From Rhodobacterales bacterium HKCCA1288 (lineage in GTDB: Bacteria; Pseudomonadota; Alphaproteobacteria; Rhodobacterales; Rhodobacteraceae): a stretch of DNA of 64,000 bases. Made by a program: the position numbers and the translations under genes. The stretch spans positions 1,364,001 to 1,428,000 of the forward strand of contig CP065161.1 of NCBI GenBank assembly GCA_015693905.1. Reading direction: 5' to 3'. The notes under the pieces are model-generated. The model made no database searches, was not told the origin of the DNA, and was given only the letters and a program-made list of their open reading frames with translations. Positions 58,480 through 64,000 of this stretch are shown in pieces; position 1 is the stretch's first letter, and each line of letters begins with the position of its first letter.

Positions 58480-61458
58480 TCAGGTCAACGCGCTGTCGCA
58501 GCGCCCGCAAACATGGGCATGGCTGTGGCTGCCCACATCAGGCAGAATTTTCCAACAGCGCGCACATTTTTCGCCATCCGCTTTGGCAAAGACCACACCA
58601 ACCCCCTCAATTTCAGGCAAGGTGAAGGCATCCGCGGGCATCGCCTCATCGCTCAGCGTCACTGCAGAAGTGATGACCAAATCCTCGAACTGCACAGATT
58701 GCAGCGCTGCGCGCATTGCGGCATCTGCCACGTAGATCACAGGCGCGGCTTCTAGGGAGGCCCCAATCACCTTGTCACGGCGCTGCACCTCAAGCGCGGC
58801 TGTCACCACGCGGCGCGCACGGCGGATCATCGCCCATTTCGCGGCCAAGTCTGCATCATGCCACGCCGCAGGGGTGTCGGGGAAATCCACCAGATGCACT
58901 GAGGCCTCAGGGTCTTTGTTCCGCTCAAGCCAGACCTCCTCCATGGTGAAGGTCAAAATCGGCGCAAGCCAAGTGGTCAGGCGTTGGAATAGGTGATCCA
59001 AAACTGTGCGCGCCGCACGGCGTTGCGCAGTATCACCATCACAATAAAGCGCGTCTTTGCGGATATCGAAGTAAAAGGCCGACAAATCAGTGGTCGCAAA
59101 ATTGAACAGCGCTTGGAACACGCCTTGGAAATCATATTTCGCATAGCCTTCGCGCACGATCCGATCCAACTCTGACAAACGATGCAGGATGAACCGCTCC
59201 AACTCGGGCATATCGGCGGCTTCTGTGCGGTCGGCTTCCGTTAAATCACCCAAGGACCCAAGCATAAACCGCATCGTGTTGCGCAAACGGCGATAGCTGT
59301 CGGCCACGTTCTTCAAGATCTCAGGCCCGATGCGCAAATCCGCCGTGTAATCGGATTGCGCCACCCAAAGCCGCAGGATATCGGCGCCATATTGGTCAAT
59401 CACCGCCTGCGGCGCGACCGTATTGCCCAAGGATTTGGACATTTTCATGCCCTTCTCATCCAGCGTGAAGCCATGGGTCAGAACACCGCGATAGGGCGCG
59501 CGACCGATTGTGCCGCAAGCCTGCAACATCGAGGAATGGAACCACCCGCGATGCTGGTCTGTGCCTTCAAGATAGAGATCGGCAATCCCATCCTCTGAGC
59601 CATCCTCGCGATCCCGCAAGACAAAGGCATGGGTCGAGCCAGAGTCAAACCAAACATCCAAGATATCAAAGACCTGCTCATAGGCATCTGGGTCATATTC
59701 ATTGCCCAAGAAGCGGGCTTTGGCCCCCTCCTTATACCATGCATCTGCGCCCTCAGCCTCAAAGGCCTCAAGGATGCGGGCATTCACCGCGTCATCGCGC
59801 AGCAAGAAATCGGGGTCACTTGGCTGTGCATCTTTTTTGACAAAGCAGCTGAGCGGCACACCCCATGCACGTTGCCGCGACAAAACCCAGTCAGGGCGGG
59901 CTTCAATCATCGAATGCAGACGATTGCGCCCAGTTTGCGGTGTCCATGTCACCAATTCATCAATCGAGCGCAGCGCGCGTTCGCGGATGGTCTTGCCATA
60001 GGTGTCATCCCCGCCAATCTCGCGATCAATGGCTGCAAACCATTGCGGGCGGTTCAGGCGGATCACAGGCGCTTTTGAACGCCAGCTATGCGCGTCCGAG
60101 ATGGTGATGCGGCGGCGGGCCAGCAGGCCGCCAACCTCAACCAGCTTGTCGATCACGGCCTTATTGGCCTTACCCGCCTTGCCGTTTTCTTCGATGACGC
60201 GAAGCCCTGCAAAGAAGGGCAGATCAGCGCGGAAACTGCTGTCATCCAGAATATTATAGGTCATCTCAAGCCCATGCTTGAGGCCGATTTGATAGTCATC
60301 ATCCCCGTGACTTGGCGCGGTATGCACGAAACCCGTGCCCGCATCATCGGTGACATGGTCGCCTGCAAAAAGTTTGACCTCAAAATCCCATTCGCCATTC
60401 GCGCCCTCAGCCCCATGCAGCGGGTGATGGGTGACAAGCGTGGCCAATTCATCGGCGTTGACATCGCGCAGGCGCGTGTAGTGGCCCGCCTCAAGACGCA
60501 TCGCGCCAAGCGCATCCTCGGCCAGTTTATCAGCTACAAGATAGCGATCACCAACCTTGGCCCAACATTCGTCAGGGGTCGCGGTGACCTCATAGAGCCC
60601 ATAGGAAATCGAAGGGCCAAAACAAATCGCGCGGTTTTGCGGAATCGTCCAAGGGGTGGTTGTCCAGATCACGACAAACAAGTTGTCGCGCTCGTCTATA
60701 GTCTCAGCGCCAGTTGGAATAGGTGGTTCTGTAGATGGAGCTGCCCCAGTTGAAAGGATACCTCGTGCAACACGGAACGGCACCCAAATCGCATCGGTCT
60801 GGCGGTCATGATATTCGACTTCCGCCTCAGCCAATGCGGTCTTTTCAACGGGCGACCACATCACGGGCTTCGAGCCTTGGTAAAGCGCGCCGTTCATCAG
60901 GAATTTCATAAACTCGCCCGCGATCACCGCCTCGGCGTGGAAATCCATGGTGAGGTATGGCTTGTCCCAATTCCCTGTTACGCCAAGGCGCTTGAACTCC
61001 TCGCGCTGCACATCAATCCACCCTTCGGCAAAGCGGCGGCATTCCTGACGAAAATCGACAACGTCAATTTTATCCTTATCTTGGCCTTTGGCGCGATAGG
61101 CCTCCTCAATCTTCCATTCGATGGGCAGGCCGTGACAATCCCAACCAGGAATGTAGCGCGCCTCATGGCCCATCATCTGCTGGCTGCGCACAACCATATC
61201 CTTCAGCACTTTGTTCAGTGCGTGACCGATATGCAGATTACCATTGGCATAGGGGGGGCCATCATGCAGCACGAATGGTGGGCGTGGCGCGCCCGCCTTA
61301 GCCGCCTCTGCCGCCTTGTCGCGCAGGCGTTGATAAACGCCAATTTTCTCCCAACGGGCCAGCCAATCAGGCTCGCGCTGTGGCAGGCCTGCGCGCATCG
61401 GGAAATCAGTTTGGGGAAGGTTCAACGTGTCTTTATAGTCGGGAAGATCGGCACACAT
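58480..61458 (-). CDS. ileS: isoleucine-tRNA ligase
   Basis: Class I synthetase of 992 residues, slightly longer than the 938 of E. coli. HIGH appears in NGNLHIGHALNKV (about residue 77) and KMSKS in GMKMSKSLGN (about 670). The C-terminal zinc site has CARCWKILPDVG and CGRCDSAL. The editing domain lies between. ATG 61458 is followed in frame by the family start. A 20-bp palindrome lies 28-47 bases upstream. Confidence 0.97.
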   Translation of the reverse strand: MCADLPDYKDTLNLPQTDFPMRAGLPQREPDWLARWEKIGVYQRLRDKAAEAAKAGAPRPPFVLHDGPPYANGNLHIGHALNKVLKDMVVRSQQMMGHEARYIPGWDCHGLPIEWKIEEAYRAKGQDKDKIDVVDFRQECRRFAEGWIDVQREEFKRLGVTGNWDKPYLTMDFHAEAVIAGEFMKFLMNGALYQGSKPVMWSPVEKTALAEAEVEYHDRQTDAIWVPFRVARGILSTGAAPSTEPPIPTGAETIDERDNLFVVIWTTTPWTIPQNRAICFGPSISYGLYEVTATPDECWAKVGDRYLVADKLAEDALGAMRLEAGHYTRLRDVNADELATLVTHHPLHGAEGANGEWDFEVKLFAGDHVTDDAGTGFVHTAPSHGDDDYQIGLKHGLEMTYNILDDSSFRADLPFFAGLRVIEENGKAGKANKAVIDKLVEVGGLLARRRITISDAHSWRSKAPVIRLNRPQWFAAIDREIGGDDTYGKTIRERALRSIDELVTWTPQTGRNRLHSMIEARPDWVLSRQRAWGVPLSCFVKKDAQPSDPDFLLRDDAVNARILEAFEAEGADAWYKEGAKARFLGNEYDPDAYEQVFDILDVWFDSGSTHAFVLRDREDGSEDGIADLYLEGTDQHRGWFHSSMLQACGTIGRAPYRGVLTHGFTLDEKGMKMSKSLGNTVAPQAVIDQYGADILRLWVAQSDYTADLRIGPEILKNVADSYRRLRNTMRFMLGSLGDLTEADRTEAADMPELERFILHRLSELDRIVREGYAKYDFQGVFQALFNFATTDLSAFYFDIRKDALYCDGDTAQRRAARTVLDHLFQRLTTWLAPILTFTMEEVWLERNKDPEASVHLVDFPDTPAAWHDADLAAKWAMIRRARRVVTAALEVQRRDKVIGASLEAAPVIYVADAAMRAALQSVQFEDLVITSAVTLSDEAMPADAFTLPEIEGVGVVFAKADGEKCARCWKILPDVGSHSHAHVCGRCDSALT

Positions 61459-61485
61459 GGGAAGGACGTCCTATTGGCTGAAACG

Positions 61486-61505
61486 GGTCATGGCAGGCCA
61501 TGACC
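61486..61505. promoter_or_regulatory. perfect palindrome in the ileS upstream region
   Basis: GGTCATGGC-AG-GCCATGACC: nine-base arms two bases apart. In the 212-base ycjF-ileS gap, close to the ileS start. It could be an operator or a leader hairpin; no other copy was noticed in the window. The rest of the gap shows no gene. Confidence 0.45.
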
Positions 61506-61670
61506 AATGAGCGGGGAAAGAGCGGCGCGATAGCTCAACACCTTAGTCCCGGCGGCCCTGCTGATCAGAGCGCCGGGCAGATAATTCGTAGGGAAATCTG
61601 CGTGTTCATCCGTCTCATGCTTAGCCCTATATCGCTGCTGGCGCGCGGGGTAAAGCCGCGCTTTGCGCGA

Positions 61671-62660
61671 TCAGCCCTTTGATCCCGTGAAAAGCCCAGA
61701 AAATGCCTCGGATAAAACACTGCGCAAAGCAGGACGGGGTAAGGCGTGAAAGGGCAAAGGTCGGCAAAGCTGCATCGCAATTACCCCAAGCCGCGCGGTC
61801 ATCGCCCCATTTAAGACGCCTTCACCAAAGCGGCGCGATAATTTCCCTGCCAATGACCCGCCCAAAGTAGAACTGAGCAAATCATCCCCAAGGGCAATGG
61901 CCCCTGTCGCCACAAGTTGCGCAATCACAGACCGCGCCAAGCGCATGGCGCCAAACGTGCCCGCGCGCCCACCATAAATCTCGGCCACACGGCGGATCAT
62001 CCGCAGATTGATCCAAAAGCTGATGACCATATCAAGCGACCCCATCGGAACGAGGGCCGTGACACTGGCGACACGGCGGGTGGCTTGGGCCACCTCAGCA
62101 CGGGCCTGTGCATCTAGCCCTTCCAAAAACGCTGTCTCAATCACGCCCATTCGCAAATCTGCATCAAGCACATCCTCGACACTCTGCAAACGGTGGTCTG
62201 CTGCGCCCTGCACGGCCATGCGATCGCGATAAAGCGCGCGCAGTTTGGGGATCAAAGCGGAAAGCTGTGCAAGGTTTTGGGCGGTCAAGGCCGATTGGGC
62301 CTCAGCCTGCAAAGCCGTCATGCGCGACAGCCGCGCATAGGCCCGCCATTCGCTGATCGCAAAGACGATTACAGCCACGAAAAACAGGCCCACACTCACA
62401 AGGGCCACCTGCCCCCAGATTGTGCCGCGCGCCATCATATCAAGAACAAAACCCCAAACAGCGTTGATCAAAAGCGCACTGGCAAGGCCGCCCGCCGACC
62501 AGAGCAAAAACCGCGATGCACCTGACATCTTTTGGGGCGCGGGCCGTTCATCGGGCGCGGCGGATGGCGCGTCAAAAATCGCAGGCGCGTCCACGGGGGA
62601 CGCGTCACCAACGCCCGCCGTTTCCTCATCCAAGATGATTGGGTTTTTCCGCGTGGCCAT
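61671..62660 (-). CDS. ycjF: YcjF/TIGR01620 family membrane protein (DUF697)
   Basis: A 329-residue inner-membrane protein with a disordered Pro/Ala-rich N-terminus (1-45), two membrane helices (about 50-105), a coiled region, and a DUF697 domain with further hydrophobic segments. Homologues usually pair with the YcjX GTPase-like protein, which is not adjacent here. It begins about 130 bases after the rpsD stop, past a terminator. Function unknown; in enterics it is stress-linked. Confidence 0.85.
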   Translation of the reverse strand: MATRKNPIILDEETAGVGDASPVDAPAIFDAPSAAPDERPAPQKMSGASRFLLWSAGGLASALLINAVWGFVLDMMARGTIWGQVALVSVGLFFVAVIVFAISEWRAYARLSRMTALQAEAQSALTAQNLAQLSALIPKLRALYRDRMAVQGAADHRLQSVEDVLDADLRMGVIETAFLEGLDAQARAEVAQATRRVASVTALVPMGSLDMVISFWINLRMIRRVAEIYGGRAGTFGAMRLARSVIAQLVATGAIALGDDLLSSTLGGSLAGKLSRRFGEGVLNGAMTARLGVIAMQLCRPLPFHALPRPALRSVLSEAFSGLFTGSKG

Positions 62661-62734
62661 ACGCCCCCCCTCCTCACTTCGCCGTCACCCGCAAGGGCGA
62701 GCATAAGCAAAGAACCCTGCAGAGGAACAGTCAC

Positions 62735-62766
62735 AAAAAAGCGCGCCACAGGGGGCGCGCTTTTGA
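62735..62766 (-). terminator. intrinsic terminator after rpsD
   Basis: On the minus strand AAGCGCGCC and GGCGCGCTT form a perfect nine-base-pair stem, then TTTTTTG, about 25 bases after the rpsD stop. Confidence 0.9.
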
Positions 62767-62791
62767 TCTTCTGAACTTGTGGCGGCGAAGA

Positions 62792-63412
62792 TTAGTTCTT
62801 CGCGTAGAATTCAACCACGAGGTTTGGTTCCATCACGACAGGGTATGGCACATCGCCCAAACTAGGGGTGCGCACGAAAGTCGCGGTCATTTTGGAATGG
62901 TCGGCCTCGACATAGTCAGGCACATCACGCTCTGCCAATTGCACAGCTTCCAGAACTGTTGCCAATTGCTTGGATTTCTGACGCACCTCAACAACATCAC
63001 CCTCCTTCACGCGGTAGGATGGGATATTGACGCGCTTGCCGTTCACCAAAACATGGCCGTGGTTTACGAATTGGCGGGCCGCAAAAACGGTTGGCACGAA
63101 TTTCGCGCGGTAAACAACGGCGTCCAAGCGGCGCTCCAACAGGCCGATAAGGTTTTCACCTGTATCACCTTTTACGCGCTCTGCTTCTGCATAGATGCGG
63201 CGGAATTGCTTTTCGGTCAAATCGCCGTAATAGCCCTTCAGCTTCTGCTTGGCGCGCAACTGCGTGCCGAAGTCAGACAGTTTCGCCTTGCGGCGCTGAC
63301 CATGCTGGCCTGGGCCATATTCGCGGCGGTTTACTGGGGATTTGGGGCGACCCCAAATGTTTTCGCCCATGCGGCGGTCGATTTTATACTTGGCAGACGT
63401 GCGTTTGGTCAC
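62792..63412 (-). CDS. rpsD: 30S ribosomal protein S4
   Basis: Primary 16S rRNA binding protein of the small subunit. [20 protein letters not shown] is the alphaproteobacterial start, and the S4 RNA-binding domain ([39 protein letters not shown]) follows. Length 206 residues. The start is GTG with a GGAG site at good distance. It is a single gene here, apart from the alpha operon, as is common in this order. Confidence 0.97.
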   Translation of the reverse strand: MTKRTSAKYKIDRRMGENIWGRPKSPVNRREYGPGQHGQRRKAKLSDFGTQLRAKQKLKGYYGDLTEKQFRRIYAEAERVKGDTGENLIGLLERRLDAVVYRAKFVPTVFAARQFVNHGHVLVNGKRVNIPSYRVKEGDVVEVRQKSKQLATVLEAVQLAERDVPDYVEADHSKMTATFVRTPSLGDVPYPVVMEPNLVVEFYAKN

Positions 63413-63525
63413 GGCTGATCTCCTTCGTTAGAACGCCCCAGATCGGGGCTATGAAGGGCGTTGTCCTTTGCCGCTGCTTTCGCTTTGGCCGACAGGCGTT
63501 CCCTTGCGGGGGCCACCAACACCAA

Positions 63526-63553
63526 TGAAAAGAAGCACCGCAAACGGTGCCTC
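63526..63553 (-). terminator. terminator between the Hint gene and rpsD
   Basis: On the minus strand GGCACCG-TTT-GCGGTGC is followed by TTCTTTTC, about 60 bases after the Hint gene stop. Confidence 0.7.
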
Positions 63554-63612
63554 AGTGACGCGGGGGCTATAGGGGATTCCTCGCGCTGTCAAGCGCATGG
63601 GGGAAATCAAGC

Positions 63613-64000
63613 CTAGCTTAAGCCGTAAATCCCACGCGATGGCCCAAGATGGGCGGATAAAATCGCGGCTTCAGCCGCACCCAACATCCGCCGCACAGCA
63701 GGGCCAAACAGATCGGGATGGCCTGCAAGATCAGGATGACGTTCATAAAGGTCATCAAGGCAGGCGGCCGCATCGGCATCCATCTCGTCCTCGGGCAGTG
63801 CTGCATAAGCAGGGTGGAAACTGTCCACCGCGACACTGTTTGCAATCACGACCTGATGCCCCTCAAGCATAACGTGGAAATATGTGACAGAGGCCGCGCG
63901 GTGATCCACCCGTGCGCCCAAATCGCCTACCAAATCCTGTGCGCGCATCATGACCTCATCTTCGCCCCAAAGCGCCCGTGCCTCGGGCGATTTAATCAAT
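63613..64000 (-). CDS. Hint-domain protein, C-terminal part, 5' end outside the window
   Basis: The open frame runs into the window edge. The visible 128 residues match the end of the Hedgehog/intein (Hint) domain common in Rhodobacterales: an LIKSPEARALWGEDEV start (usually part of HRMLLRSP), VTYFHVMLEGHQVVIANSVA and ESFHP-like DSFHPAYAALPED. These proteins are often large secreted or surface proteins; the function of the Hint part is unclear. The true start lies beyond 64000. Confidence 0.75.
   Translation of the reverse strand, partial: LIKSPEARALWGEDEVMMRAQDLVGDLGARVDHRAASVTYFHVMLEGHQVVIANSVAVDSFHPAYAALPEDEMDADAAACLDDLYERHPDLAGHPDLFGPAVRRMLGAAEAAILSAHLGPSRGIYGLS

Overview
The window is ordinary chromosome from an alphaproteobacterium of the order Rhodobacterales (Rhodobacter/Roseobacter relatives). 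The evidence is the gene set and order: mdh-sucCD-sucAB on one strand; malyl-CoA thioesterase, NnrU and mesaconyl-CoA hydratase running into sdhCDAB; ethylmalonyl-CoA mutase divergent from crotonyl-CoA carboxylase/reductase; an H-NS-like HvrA; a speF-type leader before ornithine decarboxylase; a Hint-domain protein; and moderately GC-rich codon use. Genus and species cannot be read from the sequence. I saw no rRNA, tRNA, CRISPR array, insertion sequence or prophage. The genes at both window edges are cut.

Layout. 1-5.7 kb: end of a SulP transporter, D-Ala-D-Ala carboxypeptidase (dacB), nadD, ettA and a secreted JAB-like protein. 5.7-10.2 kb: glycine cleavage operon gcvTHP behind a tandem glycine riboswitch. 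10.3-12.9 kb: 5-oxoprolinase pxpBCA with ATGA overlaps. 12.9-17.2 kb: gltX, a 2-oxoglutarate dioxygenase, an iron-sulfur (6-4) photolyase and an SDR. 17.3-19.1 kb: leuA behind a leucine-rich leader peptide and mutually exclusive hairpins. 19.3-25 kb: the cell-elongation operon mreBCD-mrdA-rodA. 25-34 kb: ghrA, then mdh-sucC-sucD-sucA-odhB on the minus strand. 34-42.4 kb: TSUP permease, mcl2-nnrU-DUF1737-mch and sdhCDA-(sulfotransferase)-(lipoprotein)-sdhB. 42.4-43.7 kb: an AT-rich patch with a membrane protein of unknown function and a possible WPxx-repeat peptide. 43.7-46.3 kb: DUF1989 protein, ornithine/lysine decarboxylase and hvrA. 46.4-50.1 kb: ethylmalonyl-CoA mutase and ccr, divergent. 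50.1-64 kb: rpe, deoC with an ALDH16-type aldehyde dehydrogenase, two aminotransferases, ygfZ, yghU, ileS, ycjF, rpsD and a partial Hint protein.

How they work together. The 26-50 kb stretch is a central-carbon region. It holds TCA enzymes from 2-oxoglutarate to malate/oxaloacetate (without fumarase) and four enzymes of the ethylmalonyl-CoA pathway for acetyl-CoA assimilation (ccr, ecm, mch, mcl2), whose products feed into succinyl-CoA and malate. The most notable finding is regulatory: the upstream regions of sucCDAB and sdhCDAB, 5 kb apart, each carry two copies of the palindrome GTGATCAC with start points exactly 21 bp apart. That points to one shared regulator binding on one helix face. 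A second shared word, GCTGCAAYGCAGAAT, precedes mcl2 and also lies between ecm and ccr, suggesting a regulator of the ethylmalonyl-CoA genes. Further cis elements are the glycine riboswitch, the leu leader and the speF leader. I did not find a clear defence or mobile system; the AT-rich patch at 42.4-43.5 kb is the only segment that looks acquired.
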